Source: Bacillota bacterium (GTDB lineage: Bacteria > Bacillota > Clostridia > Lachnospirales > Anaerotignaceae). From it: DNA of 33,940 nt. Position numbers and translations under genes: made by a program. The stretch spans positions 17,439 through 51,378 of the forward strand of contig JAHZDZ010000008.1 in assembly GCA_019422105.1 (NCBI GenBank), given 5' to 3'. How positions within the stretch are numbered: the stretch's first letter is position 1; each line of letters begins with the position of its first letter. The notes beneath the pieces are model-generated. The model saw nothing but the letters and a program-made list of their open reading frames with translations. It did not search any database and had not been told where the DNA came from. Below are positions 8,028-16,561 of this stretch, one piece after another.

Positions 8028-8545
8028 TGTGGCAAGTTAAAAAGAGTGGAGCTCTTTAATCTTTACATAGCCAATTATGAAACATTTAGAATGTTGACCT
8101 GCCCCTTCTGCGTCTGTGTTCATTTCTAACGAATGAATGAAAGGAATATTAACGGATAACATAAAAAACAGCTCTTACAAAGATAATAGATGACAGGCCC
8201 AGCAAAATTCTTTTAACTGGTGGTTTTTAGTATTGCGCTGACATGGAGAGTTTTTTCTTTTTGTCTCTTTTGGGCAGGCAGGTTTCAAAGAAACAAATAT
8301 AAATGCGCAGATTCTGAGCTTCTATAGCAAATATCTGCGGAATGCGTCAGAGCTAAAAACATTTTGCCTGATGCAAAATAGAAGTGAAAAAGCTGCCTAA
8401 ACAAAAAAGCAGTAACCTGTGAAATGACACGCCAAAGGAGTGTCATTTTTTTGCTGTTTTGCAGCGATTTTCATTTTATTGTTCTCTTACGGAAATCTGC
8501 TGTTATGCAGGGAACAGTTTTAAAAAGCTACTCTTATGGACTGCC
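8028..8545. other. gene-free intergenic region
   Basis: About 520 bp between two convergent genes with no supportable ORF. It contains a weak hairpin, AAAGAG/CTCTTT (8041-8057), directly after the secreted-protein gene, an inverted repeat CGCAGAT/ATCTGCG (8306-8312 with 8333-8339), and the terminator at 8423-8452. Nothing else is recognisable. Confidence 0.6.
8423..8452 (+). terminator. rho-independent terminator-like hairpin
   Basis: AATGACAC/GTGTCATT (8423-8430 with 8440-8447) has a 9-nt loop and is followed by seven Ts. It lies far (about 400 bp) from the upstream gene end, so a small unannotated transcript could end here. Confidence 0.75.
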
Positions 8546-10117
8546 TTATAGCTTATATTGATAAAACATACGGGTATAAAGCTCCAGCAAAAACAGATCC
8601 TCATGATGGGACAGAGAAATGCCGAGAAGATTCTCTACTTTTTCCAGCCGGTAGATAAGGGATTGGCGGTGCAGATGGAGGATTCTGGCGGTTTTACTGA
8701 TATTGTAGTTATTTTGAAAAAACACAATCAGGGTTTGTATCAGCTCCTGATACAGCGGTTCCCCCTTTAGACGATCCAGTGTTTCCAGAGCCATGAGCTT
8801 TATCTCCCCATTGTCGGAAAGGCAGCTAACCATTTTTAATAATTTTGTATCTTTATAGGAGAGGCGGGTGGCTGTACCGCTGGATCGAAGGCAATGATCC
8901 AACGCAAACTGGGCGTTTTTTGCTATGGAATAAATGCTGACCGGCTCCGTTTTCAGCTCGCTGATACCCCAATAAATGTGATATGCGGGAAGAGCGTCCT
9001 CTAGTATAGCCTCCACCTCATCCAGAAACGGGTTCATTCTTTTCTCCCAATGGGAGGAAGTGTTTTCAATAAAGAAAAAGAAGACATCTTGTTTTGTTGT
9101 AACCATAATTTGAAAAGGATATTTTTTTAGTGCTTTAATCAATAAATTCTCAATAGAGGGGATATGAAAAAAGTTTTCCTCCGGATAGGAGGGGTCAAGG
9201 GTTTTGTCATGGGATAAAAGCCGGCATGCGGCACACATATAAGGTCTGCCCAAATCAAAGCCAAGGCGCTTTCCCTCCTTAATTGCTCTTTCATAGGGAT
9301 AGGAGGCGTTTGTGATAAGTTCCAGCAAAAAATCATTTTTCAGGCGCAGGGTAGTAAGCTCTACAATATCCTCCTTGTTAAACCAGAGAGTAAGGGGCAT
9401 GACGGAGTATTTTTCAATGTAGGATCGGTTCTCCAATATCAGGTTTTTATTCTGGGCGGAAAAGAGAAAAATATAGCCGAAAAGTCGGTTATCCATCTGG
9501 ATGGGCAAGACAGTATCAGCTGACGCAATTTTTCCCGGGAAATCAGACATGGGAGTGCTCTGACCTTTAATGTGATGCAGTTTATCCGTAATGGCAACCT
9601 GTGCGTGCAGGGCTTTGGACAGACACTGAGCGGCTTTGTCTAATGGCTCCTCGCTTACATAAAGACTTAATAGCTTTTTCTGCATTTCTCCATACTCTGT
9701 ATGTTTTACGGAATCCATATTTTTTATTTTTTCCATGACCAGCTCAATGATTTCCGAAAACCGGCAGCGCCAGGGGATCATCAGTATGGGAAAGCCATGT
9801 TCGCCGGCATAAGCGGAGACAGATTCGGGAAGATAGCAATCATCATCTTTTCTGGTCAGTACCAGGGCTGCAGCCCGACATGCGCAAAGCTCTTCCACAA
9901 AACGGAGAAAAACTGACTCGTTTTCATAGCAGCCTACAGCAGTAGAGAGGACAAGCTCATTTTTTTGTATAAAACCTCCTGTCTCAGGGAGTTCCAGGAC
10001 TGAGATATGCCAGACGGGCTGTGAGGAAAGCATATCACAACCGCTCAATACCCTGGCCCCGTCAATATATTGCAGCGACAAAAAATCCTTCAGTGTAAAC
10101 AAATAGATCCCTCCCAT
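8546..10117 (-). CDS. PucR family transcriptional regulator
   Basis: A regulator of 523 residues. The N-terminal PucR domain starts at LKDFLSLQYIDGARVLSGCD and extends over about 130 residues. A central GGDEF-like (CdaR) segment and a C-terminal PucR helix-turn-helix follow, with NNYNISKTARILHLHRQSLIYRLEKVENLLG near the end. PucR/CdaR proteins activate purine, sugar-acid or amino-acid catabolic genes in response to a metabolite. The start is uncertain: ATG at 10117 has AAAGG upstream, while TTG at 10102 has GGAGG at ideal 7-nt spacing and gives the more usual family N-terminus. A further in-frame ATG at 10153 is less likely. It is divergent from the deacylase-DUF819-PLP enzyme cluster, which is its likely target. 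Confidence 0.88.
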   Translation of the reverse strand: MGGIYLFTLKDFLSLQYIDGARVLSGCDMLSSQPVWHISVLELPETGGFIQKNELVLSTAVGCYENESVFLRFVEELCACRAAALVLTRKDDDCYLPESVSAYAGEHGFPILMIPWRCRFSEIIELVMEKIKNMDSVKHTEYGEMQKKLLSLYVSEEPLDKAAQCLSKALHAQVAITDKLHHIKGQSTPMSDFPGKIASADTVLPIQMDNRLFGYIFLFSAQNKNLILENRSYIEKYSVMPLTLWFNKEDIVELTTLRLKNDFLLELITNASYPYERAIKEGKRLGFDLGRPYMCAACRLLSHDKTLDPSYPEENFFHIPSIENLLIKALKKYPFQIMVTTKQDVFFFFIENTSSHWEKRMNPFLDEVEAILEDALPAYHIYWGISELKTEPVSIYSIAKNAQFALDHCLRSSGTATRLSYKDTKLLKMVSCLSDNGEIKLMALETLDRLKGEPLYQELIQTLIVFFQNNYNISKTARILHLHRQSLIYRLEKVENLLGISLSHHEDLFLLELYTRMFYQYKL

Positions 10118-10460
10118 CCTATTACCTTTATGATAGCACAACAAAATCCTCAAAAGAAAGGATATGCCCCAAAATTGTAAGAAATTTTAAATTTTATTTA
10201 CTACAGATTGCAGGTTGTTCCTATTCCGTATTTTGTTTATCATTTTAGACAAGGAAGCAGTCGGGCGCCAGATGCTTCTGAGGTGAAAAGCAAATGGAAG
10301 CTGGTTCGGCGGAATGTTGTGAGTGGTGTTGCCGCTTGATAGGACATTCTCAAATGGTTCAATGATTAGTTTCGTTAGACATACGGCAAAGAGTCGGAGT
10401 AATAGATAAAGCAGTAAGAGAAAAATAGTAGCCGACTTTGAGTATAAGGGAGGAGAGAGT
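10118..10460. other. divergent intergenic/control region
   Basis: About 340 bp between the divergent PucR gene and the deacylase gene. It must hold both promoters and any PucR operator. I could not pick a convincing -35/-10 pair or palindromic operator by eye. The deacylase has a clear GGGAGGAGAG ribosome binding site at the right end. Confidence 0.4.
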
Positions 10461-11414
10461 ATGAAGCAACCGGTTACATTCGGGCCGTTTACCGCGGCGC
10501 CGGGAGAAAGGATACAGGGTATGTATCCGATATTAGATACCAAAATGTCCTTTCCTGTCACGCTAATTAATGGCAGGCAGGAGGGGAAAACGGTTGTTTT
10601 GACAAGCGGCGTGCATGGAGGGGAATACCCGGGAATAGAGGCTGCCATAGAGCTTTCGGGGGAGCTTCAGGCGGAGGAGATATGCGGTCAGATCTTACTG
10701 GCCCATCCGGTGAACGTTTCCGCATTTTATGACAGGGTTTCCTATATTGTGCCGGAGGACGGGAAAAACCTGAACAGGGTTTTTCCCGGCGACCCTAAGG
10801 GCAGCGCTTCAGAGAAGCTGGCCTATGTTATAGGATATGAGCTCATTGCCAAGTCCGATTTTTATGTGGATATGCATGGAGGGGATCTGCATGAATCTCT
10901 ACCGGGGTATGTTTATTACCCAGGAGTGGGGGAGGAAAAGGCGGTAAGGGCGTCGGAGGAGGCCGCAAAGGTACTCTCCACTGCTTTTATTGTAAAATCA
11001 GACACCACAAATGGGACATATACCTCCGCAGCCTATCATCATGGAGTGCCCAGTGTCTTTTTGGAGCGGGGAGGCAGAGGGCTATGGAGCAGGGAAGAGG
11101 TGGAAGCGTATAAAGCGGATATTAAAAATCTTCTCCGGTATTTAAAGGTGCTTCCAGGCGATTTTACCTATCCGCAGGAAAAAGCGATGGAAATTGAGGA
11201 GGAGGGCGAGGCCTTTGCGCCCTGTGATGGCTGCTGGTATCCTTTTGTTTCTCTCGAGGAAAAAGTAAAAAGAGGGCAGGTTTTGGGGGAAATACGTGAT
11301 TTGTTTGGCCGGGTACAGCACAAAGTGACAGCGGAGTTTGACGGCATTGTCATTTATCTAGTGGTTTCTCTGGCTGTAAATAAAAATGCGCCTCTCATTG
11401 TATATGGACGGTAA
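10461..11414 (+). CDS. succinylglutamate desuccinylase/aspartoacylase family zinc deacylase
   Basis: A 317-residue member of the M14-like AstE/AspA family, which hydrolyses N-acyl amino acids. The zinc ligands are visible: HGGE (His52, Glu55) and DMHGG (His139). NLNR (103-106) and the arginine in DRVSY would bind the substrate carboxylate, and Glu202 in LERGG is the candidate general base. Residues about 215-317 form the usual beta-rich C-terminal domain. It is the first gene of a set with a DUF819 membrane protein (23 bp downstream) and a PLP lyase, so the substrate may be an N-acylated sulfur amino acid or similar compound that the lyase then degrades. That substrate is inference; the fold and metal site are clear. 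Confidence 0.88.
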   Translation: MKQPVTFGPFTAAPGERIQGMYPILDTKMSFPVTLINGRQEGKTVVLTSGVHGGEYPGIEAAIELSGELQAEEICGQILLAHPVNVSAFYDRVSYIVPEDGKNLNRVFPGDPKGSASEKLAYVIGYELIAKSDFYVDMHGGDLHESLPGYVYYPGVGEEKAVRASEEAAKVLSTAFIVKSDTTNGTYTSAAYHHGVPSVFLERGGRGLWSREEVEAYKADIKNLLRYLKVLPGDFTYPQEKAMEIEEEGEAFAPCDGCWYPFVSLEEKVKRGQVLGEIRDLFGRVQHKVTAEFDGIVIYLVVSLAVNKNAPLIVYGR

Positions 11415-11437
11415 CGGTAGAACAGGGGGCAAAAAGG

Positions 11438-12598
11438 ATGATTAAAGATGGTTTTAGCTACGTCTGCTTTTTAGTCGTTTATATCGGTTTTATTTTCTAT
11501 TTTACAGACAGGTACAAGTGGAAGATTTTTGACATTATACCGCCAATTATTTGGATATACCTTGGCACGGCTATTATGGCCACGTTTGGTTTTTTTGATG
11601 CGAATGAAAGCGTTGGCGCCGCCCAGGATATTATCGGCGATAAAACTATGCCTATTGCAATCTGCTTCCTGCTTTTGACCAGTAATGTGAAAACGATCAT
11701 AAAGCTGGGGCCGAGGCTTCTGGCTTGCTTTTTCCTGGGTTCGGCGACAATCGCTCTGGGATTTTTTGTTTCCTTTGCCTGCTTCAAGCACTGGCTTCCG
11801 GAATATGCGTGGAAGGTTTTGGGGGCGTGCTCGGCTACCTTTGTGGGGGGAACGGAAAATATGGTGGCCTCCGCCGGAATATTGGGACTAAACGGTACGG
11901 AGCTTAATTTCGCTATACTAATTGACACGGTTGTATTTTCCGCCTGGCTTGGACTTATGCTGTTTTTGGTGCGGTTTACGGAGCGCTTTAACAAATGGAC
12001 CGGCGCTGACACAACACTAGTTGAGGAAGCGGTGAAGCACATTGAAAGCGAGCAGACGGATGGCAGGGCTTCCTCTTTGGCAGAGGTGTTTACCGCCTTA
12101 GCCATTGGTGTGGGTATTGGATGGCTTTCCCAGGTTTTGGGGCGGTATCTTCCTGTTATCGGAACAATCGGCGCCTTTGGCTGGTCCGTCATTATGGCCA
12201 TGGTTGCAGGTACTATTCTTGGCATGACGCCTGTGAACAGGCTGAAGTCAGCTACAAATGTAGGCTATATTTTTCTGTATATACTGCTGGCAAATCTGGG
12301 ATCCTATGCCGATTTCTTTGCCATCACGGAGGCACCTGTTTTTATACTCTGTGGATGCCTTGCCATACTGATCCACGGCGTACTGTTTTTACTGTCCGCC
12401 AAGGTGTTTAAGATAGATCTCTTTACCATACAGGTTGCCAGTATGGCTAATGTGGGCGGGGAATCCTCCGCGCCTGTTGTGGCGGCAGTACATAATCCGG
12501 CTTTGGCCTCTATCGGCATTTTAATGGGTATGACGGGAGTACTGACGGGAACCTATATTTCTCTTGCCATTGCAAAGGTACTGGAAATCATGACCTGA
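11438..12598 (+). CDS. DUF819 family integral membrane protein
   Basis: A 386-residue membrane protein with about ten hydrophobic segments split by a cytoplasmic loop near residues 190-215 (charged TTLVEEAVKHIESEQTDG). The family features are the FVGGTENMVASAGILGL segment around residue 135-150 and a repeat-like one near the end, ASMANVGGESSAPVVAA, as in inverted-repeat transporters. DUF819 (YjcL-type) proteins have no firmly known substrate. Its position between a deacylase and a PLP lyase suggests it imports the substrate of the pathway or exports a product. An AGGGGGCAAAAAGG site precedes the ATG. Confidence 0.85.
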   Translation: MIKDGFSYVCFLVVYIGFIFYFTDRYKWKIFDIIPPIIWIYLGTAIMATFGFFDANESVGAAQDIIGDKTMPIAICFLLLTSNVKTIIKLGPRLLACFFLGSATIALGFFVSFACFKHWLPEYAWKVLGACSATFVGGTENMVASAGILGLNGTELNFAILIDTVVFSAWLGLMLFLVRFTERFNKWTGADTTLVEEAVKHIESEQTDGRASSLAEVFTALAIGVGIGWLSQVLGRYLPVIGTIGAFGWSVIMAMVAGTILGMTPVNRLKSATNVGYIFLYILLANLGSYADFFAITEAPVFILCGCLAILIHGVLFLLSAKVFKIDLFTIQVASMANVGGESSAPVVAAVHNPALASIGILMGMTGVLTGTYISLAIAKVLEIMT

Positions 12599-12646
12599 GC
12601 AATTATGATATAACTGAGTGTAACGATGATTGAAGGAGGAGATTTT

Positions 12647-13843
12647 ATGCTGTACGAATCAAAAAAACAATATGGACTGGAAACAGAGATTACAAAACAG
12701 GGAGCTTTTATACGTCAGAAGCACACAAACCCGGAGGCACAGCCTATTTTTCTGACGACGGCGTTTAATGTGGAGGATTTGGATGACTTATTTGAGCGCT
12801 ATGATGAGGGGGCGTTTTGTTATAACAGGGGAAAGAGTCCAAACAGAAGCGCTATGGTGGATTTAATGAATTATCTGGAGCAGGGAGAGGACTCTATCAT
12901 TTGCTCCTCGGGCATGGCGGCTATCTGCTCGGCAATTATGGCCCATGTGGAAAAGGGCGATCATATATTATCGGATAAGACGCTTTATGGAGAAACCTTT
13001 GAGATATTTGAGGATATTCTCGTGAAGTACGGCGTTACCTATGACTGTATTGACTGTACGGATTTGGAGGAGGTTATGCGCTCCATAAAGCCCAATACGA
13101 AGATTGTCTACGCGGAAACTGCCTCCAATCCAATGTGTACAGTTGTGGATGTTCCGGCGCTGGCGGAAATTGCCCATAAAAACGGCGCTCTCCTTATTAT
13201 AGACAATACATTTATGACGCCTTATTCCATTCGTCCCAATGCGCTGGGCGCGGATATGACAATTGATAGTCTTACAAAGTTTGGAAACGGTCATTTTGAC
13301 GCTGTCTGCGGCTCTGTGACAGGAAAGGCAGATTTAATTAAAAAATGCCACCATTTTCAGGAGCTGGTGGGAACACAGTGTGACGGCTTTACCGCCTGGC
13401 TTACCTCCCGTGGCTTAAGAACCTTTTATCTCAGACAGGAAAAGCAGCAGGAAAATGCTGAAAAGCTGGCGGCGTTCCTGGAGGAAAGCCCCTATGTCAA
13501 GCATGTATACCATCCTTCTGTGCCGACCCATCCGCAGCATGAGCTGGCAAGAAAGCAGTTTAACGGTCATTACGGTGCAATGATGAGTATCGACCTCATA
13601 GACGGCAGCAGGGAAAAGGTCAACGCGTTTATCCGGGCGCTGGACTTTGTCCATTATGCTATGACGCTGGGCGGCTACAGGACGACAATTGCTCATCCAT
13701 GCTCCTCCTCCCACTATGAGGTGCCGGAGGAAAAACGTCTTGAGATGGGAATCAAGGACAATATGATACGTATTTCTGTGGGCATTGAAAACGCTGAGGA
13801 TATTATCGCAGACTTTAAGCAGGCTCTTGAGGTTTTCAAATAA
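12647..13843 (+). CDS. Cys/Met metabolism PLP-dependent enzyme (methionine gamma-lyase-like)
   Basis: A 398-residue fold-type I PLP enzyme of the cystathionine gamma-synthase/methionine gamma-lyase family. The Schiff-base lysine is Lys211 in DSLTKFGNGHFD. Asp187 (IIDNTF) would pair with the pyridine nitrogen, and SSGMAA (88-93) binds the phosphate. The conserved Tyr/Arg patch is present as YNRGKSPN (59-66). The YGCTF segment of classical methionine gamma-lyases reads YGETF here (Glu116 instead of the specificity-linked Cys), so methionine as substrate is not assured. I chose the ATG at 12647, directly after GAAGGAGGAG, over an upstream ATG at 12626. A strong terminator follows. Products of a gamma-lyase would be a 2-oxo acid, ammonia and a thiol. 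Confidence 0.85.
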   Translation: MLYESKKQYGLETEITKQGAFIRQKHTNPEAQPIFLTTAFNVEDLDDLFERYDEGAFCYNRGKSPNRSAMVDLMNYLEQGEDSIICSSGMAAICSAIMAHVEKGDHILSDKTLYGETFEIFEDILVKYGVTYDCIDCTDLEEVMRSIKPNTKIVYAETASNPMCTVVDVPALAEIAHKNGALLIIDNTFMTPYSIRPNALGADMTIDSLTKFGNGHFDAVCGSVTGKADLIKKCHHFQELVGTQCDGFTAWLTSRGLRTFYLRQEKQQENAEKLAAFLEESPYVKHVYHPSVPTHPQHELARKQFNGHYGAMMSIDLIDGSREKVNAFIRALDFVHYAMTLGGYRTTIAHPCSSSHYEVPEEKRLEMGIKDNMIRISVGIENAEDIIADFKQALEVFK

Positions 13844-13890
13844 CAGCTGAAATTTGGGAAATATAAAAACAGGCGGTTGTCAGCCACTGA

Positions 13891-13920
13891 GAGGAACGCA
13901 TAAAAGCGTTCCTCTTTTTT
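13891..13920 (+). terminator. rho-independent terminator after PLP enzyme gene
   Basis: GAGGAACGC/GCGTTCCTC (13891-13899 with 13906-13914) with a 6-nt loop is followed by TTTTTT, 47 bp after the stop codon. Confidence 0.92.
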
Positions 13921-14573
13921 ATAGATAAAAGAAATGAATTTTTGTGGGGGAGGACATTGCTTTTTGGTAATTAGGGAACCTGTACGAAATTGGATTTAAC
14001 ATAGAAGGTATCTATGTAGAACAAATAAAAAAAGCGCTGTATGGTTTTTGGGACGTATTGTCAGATATTGTCAAAGGATGAGGAAAAATTTTTTTTTGAC
14101 CTAAATTGCTGTATCTTTCACAAAATTATTGTACTTTTCCAAATACAAAACGGGCGTTCAAATGCCTTGTATTTTTTTGAGTACAAGAGACGTCTCGCAA
14201 AACGTTGATTTTACGGGCTTTTTTAAGGAGTGTCCCATTAGGGAGAGTTTTAAAAAAAATACAATTTTTATTGAAATGAAATATTTGAAAAGAATATTGA
14301 CATTCCACCTGCTATATGGGATATAAATAAAGTATGCTTTATTGTTCAATAACACGGTGAAAAGAAATTTGTTACGGTTATGGTTTTTGAAATGCGTGGT
14401 GACAGGTATCTTTCAAATGCCCGCTTATTGTATACTTTGCATAAATTTACATGATTTCTGTATAGAATGCGGATACAGCGAATCTAAATAATTATGCAGA
14501 AAAAATTGCGGGGCAAAAGCATGCTTCAGACAAGTATTTCTACTCTATATTACAAGAAAGGATGGAAAAACAG
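13921..14573 (+). promoter_or_regulatory. long upstream region of the acyl-CoA dehydrogenase operon
   Basis: About 650 bp without a supportable gene. It is very A+T-rich. Notable parts are an inverted repeat CATAGA..TCTATG near 14000-14016, a terminator-like hairpin AATACAA/TTGTATT with an inner GGC/GCC followed by seven Ts (about 14143-14178), and a TTGACA at about 14299. The hairpin followed by some 390 nt before the gene would fit an attenuated long leader or the end of an unannotated small RNA. I recognise no riboswitch class. Confidence 0.4.
14437..14466 (+). promoter_or_regulatory. possible promoter of acyl-CoA dehydrogenase-etfBA
   Basis: TTGCAT (14437-14442) and TATAGA (14461-14466) are separated by 18 bp, about 100 nt before the gene. 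The match is modest; a TTGACA farther upstream (about 14299) with a poorer -10 is an alternative. Confidence 0.35.
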
Positions 14574-15719
14574 ATGGATTTTTCATTAACCAGAGAACAA
14601 GAAATGTTAAAAAAATTGGCACAGCAGTTTGCTGAAACCGAATTGGAACCGGTTGCGGCAGATGTTGACGCTGAACATGTTTTCCCGGCAGAAAATTTTA
14701 AGAAGATGGCTGCTGTGGGCTTTACCGGCATCGGCGTGCCAAAGGAGTACGGTGGATCAGACGGAGGCGGACTGGAGAAGGTAATCGCTGTTTCCGAGTT
14801 TGCGAAAAAATGTATGTCATCTGCGGCTATATTATCCATTCACCTGATTGCGCCACAGGCTATATATAAATATGGTAACGAAGAGCAGAAAAGAAAATAT
14901 CTTCCAAAGCTTACAAAGGGCGGCTGCCTCGGCGCCTTTGCCCTGACTGAGCCAAATGCCGGATCTGACGCGGGTTCCGCTAAAACAACGGCGATTCTTG
15001 ACCCTGCCACAAACGAGTATGTGTTAAACGGCACAAAATGCTTTATCTCCGGCGGCAGCCGCGCAGAAGTTTTGATTATATTTGCCCTGACAGACCCGAA
15101 AAAAGGATTAAAGGGAATGTCCGCTATTATTGTTGAGAAAGGCACACCGGGCTTCAGCATCGGTAAAATCGAGTCCAAGATGGGTATTGCGGGCTCAGAG
15201 ACAGCAGAGCTTATTTTTGAGGACTGCCGTGTTCCTGCTGAGAATCTTCTCGGAAAGGAAGGACAGGGCTTCAAGATTGCTATGCAGGCTCTTGACGGCG
15301 CGCGTATCGGCGCTGCATCTCAGGCAATCGGTATTGCGGAGGGTGCAATTGACCTTTCTGTAAAATATGTAAATGAGCGTGTGCAGTTTGGCAAGCCAAT
15401 TGCTGTTTTGCAGGGTATCCAGTGGTATCTTGCGGATATGGCGACAAAGACAGAGGCTGCCAGAAAGCTTGTGGAATACGCTGCATATCTTGAGGATTCC
15501 GGAAAGCCATTTACCAAAGAGGCAGCTATGTGTAAGCTTAACGCTGCTGAAAATGCCCGTTTTGTTACAAACCTTGCCCTTCAGATTCACGGCGGCTACG
15601 GCTACATGAAGGATTATCCATTAGAGCGTATGTACCGTGACGCTAAGATTACGGAAATTTATGAGGGAACTTCCGAAATACATAAAGTAGTTATCGCCAG
15701 AGCTGTACTGAATAAATAA
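14574..15719 (+). CDS. short-chain acyl-CoA dehydrogenase (candidate enoyl-CoA reductase)
   Basis: A 381-residue FAD acyl-CoA dehydrogenase of the butyryl-CoA dehydrogenase type. FALTEPNAGSDAGS and CFISGG mark the FAD/substrate-binding middle domain, and the catalytic Glu lies in IYEGTSEI (about Glu364), the usual short-chain position. QIHGGYGYMKDYPLERMYRDAKI is the classical C-terminal signature. I prefer the ATG at 14574 (MDFSLTREQ, with AAAGGATGG 8 nt upstream); the ATG at 14562 adds four residues. etfB follows 18 bp downstream. In fermenters such dehydrogenases work as enoyl-CoA reductases with an Etf. With the ammonia-lyase-like and CoA-transferase genes downstream, acryloyl-, methacrylyl- or crotonyl-CoA are candidate substrates; chain length cannot be read from sequence alone. 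Confidence 0.93.
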   Translation: MDFSLTREQEMLKKLAQQFAETELEPVAADVDAEHVFPAENFKKMAAVGFTGIGVPKEYGGSDGGGLEKVIAVSEFAKKCMSSAAILSIHLIAPQAIYKYGNEEQKRKYLPKLTKGGCLGAFALTEPNAGSDAGSAKTTAILDPATNEYVLNGTKCFISGGSRAEVLIIFALTDPKKGLKGMSAIIVEKGTPGFSIGKIESKMGIAGSETAELIFEDCRVPAENLLGKEGQGFKIAMQALDGARIGAASQAIGIAEGAIDLSVKYVNERVQFGKPIAVLQGIQWYLADMATKTEAARKLVEYAAYLEDSGKPFTKEAAMCKLNAAENARFVTNLALQIHGGYGYMKDYPLERMYRDAKITEIYEGTSEIHKVVIARAVLNK

Positions 15720-15737
15720 AAAGGAGTGTAGAATACA

Positions 15738-16541
15738 ATGAGAATTTATGTTTGTGTGAAACAAGTTCCGGATACATCAGGAAAAGTTGCTGTAAATCCA
15801 GACGGTACCTTGAACCGTGCATCCATGGCGACAATCACCAACCCTGATGATATGACTGCAATCGAGCAGGCGCTTATGTTAAAAGACGCGACAGGATGCC
15901 AGGTTACTGTAGTTACCATGGGACCTCCTCCTGCTGAGGGCATGCTCCGTGAGCTTCTTGCTATGGGCGCTGATGACGCTGTACTGATTTCTTCCCGTGA
16001 ATTCGGCGGTTCCGATACCTTTGCCACATCCCAGATTATTGCTGCTGCAATCACACATCTCGGTATTGCAAAGGACGATATTATCTTCTGCGGACGTCAG
16101 GCCATTGACGGCGATACCGCTCAGGTAGGCCCTCAGATTGCTGAAAAGCTTGGCATTCCACAGGTTACATATGCTGCTGAAATTCAGAAGAAGGACAACA
16201 CAATTACTGTAAAACGTATGCTGGAAGACGGCTATATGAAAATTGAGGTTGAGACACCATGCCTGGTTACCTGTGTAGCAGACAGGGATTTAGTGCCCCG
16301 TTACATGACATTAAACGGCATAAATGAATGCTATGGCAAACCCTTTACCGTTTTAGATTTTGAGGCTTTAAAAGACGAACCTTTGATTGAACTTGACACA
16401 ATCGGTTTAAAAGGTTCTCCTACCAATATTTTCAAATCCTTCACACCTCCTCAGAAGGGCAAGGGCGTGATGCTTGAAGGCGCTGACAAAGCGACAGCTG
16501 CCGATTTGGTAGACAGATTACTGAAGAAACATGTCATTTAA
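15738..16541 (+). CDS. etfB: electron transfer flavoprotein beta subunit
   Basis: A 267-residue EtfB. The N-terminal MRIYVCVKQVPDT and ALMLKDATGCQVTVVTMGPPPA are typical, as is FCGRQAIDGDTAQVGPQIAEKLGIPQVTY (nucleotide-binding core). The C-terminal arm IGLKGSPTNIFKSFTPP resembles EtfB of clostridial butyryl-CoA dehydrogenase complexes, which can bifurcate electrons; whether this one bifurcates is not decided here. It lies between the dehydrogenase and etfA in one operon, with AAAAGGAGTG before the start. It carries electrons, from NADH in known clostridial systems, to the adjacent dehydrogenase. Confidence 0.96.
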   Translation: MRIYVCVKQVPDTSGKVAVNPDGTLNRASMATITNPDDMTAIEQALMLKDATGCQVTVVTMGPPPAEGMLRELLAMGADDAVLISSREFGGSDTFATSQIIAAAITHLGIAKDDIIFCGRQAIDGDTAQVGPQIAEKLGIPQVTYAAEIQKKDNTITVKRMLEDGYMKIEVETPCLVTCVADRDLVPRYMTLNGINECYGKPFTVLDFEALKDEPLIELDTIGLKGSPTNIFKSFTPPQKGKGVMLEGADKATAADLVDRLLKKHVI

Positions 16542-16561
16542 TCGAAAGGAGACGGAAGAAC

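Noticed and set aside
11497..12225. 242-codon open frame on the minus strand
   Set aside because: It is antisense to the DUF819 gene, has no family features, and the proline/serine-rich composition fits a shadow frame.
12599..12646. SAM or T-box riboswitch before the Cys/Met PLP enzyme
   Set aside because: The gap to the upstream gene is only 48 bp and shows no such fold.
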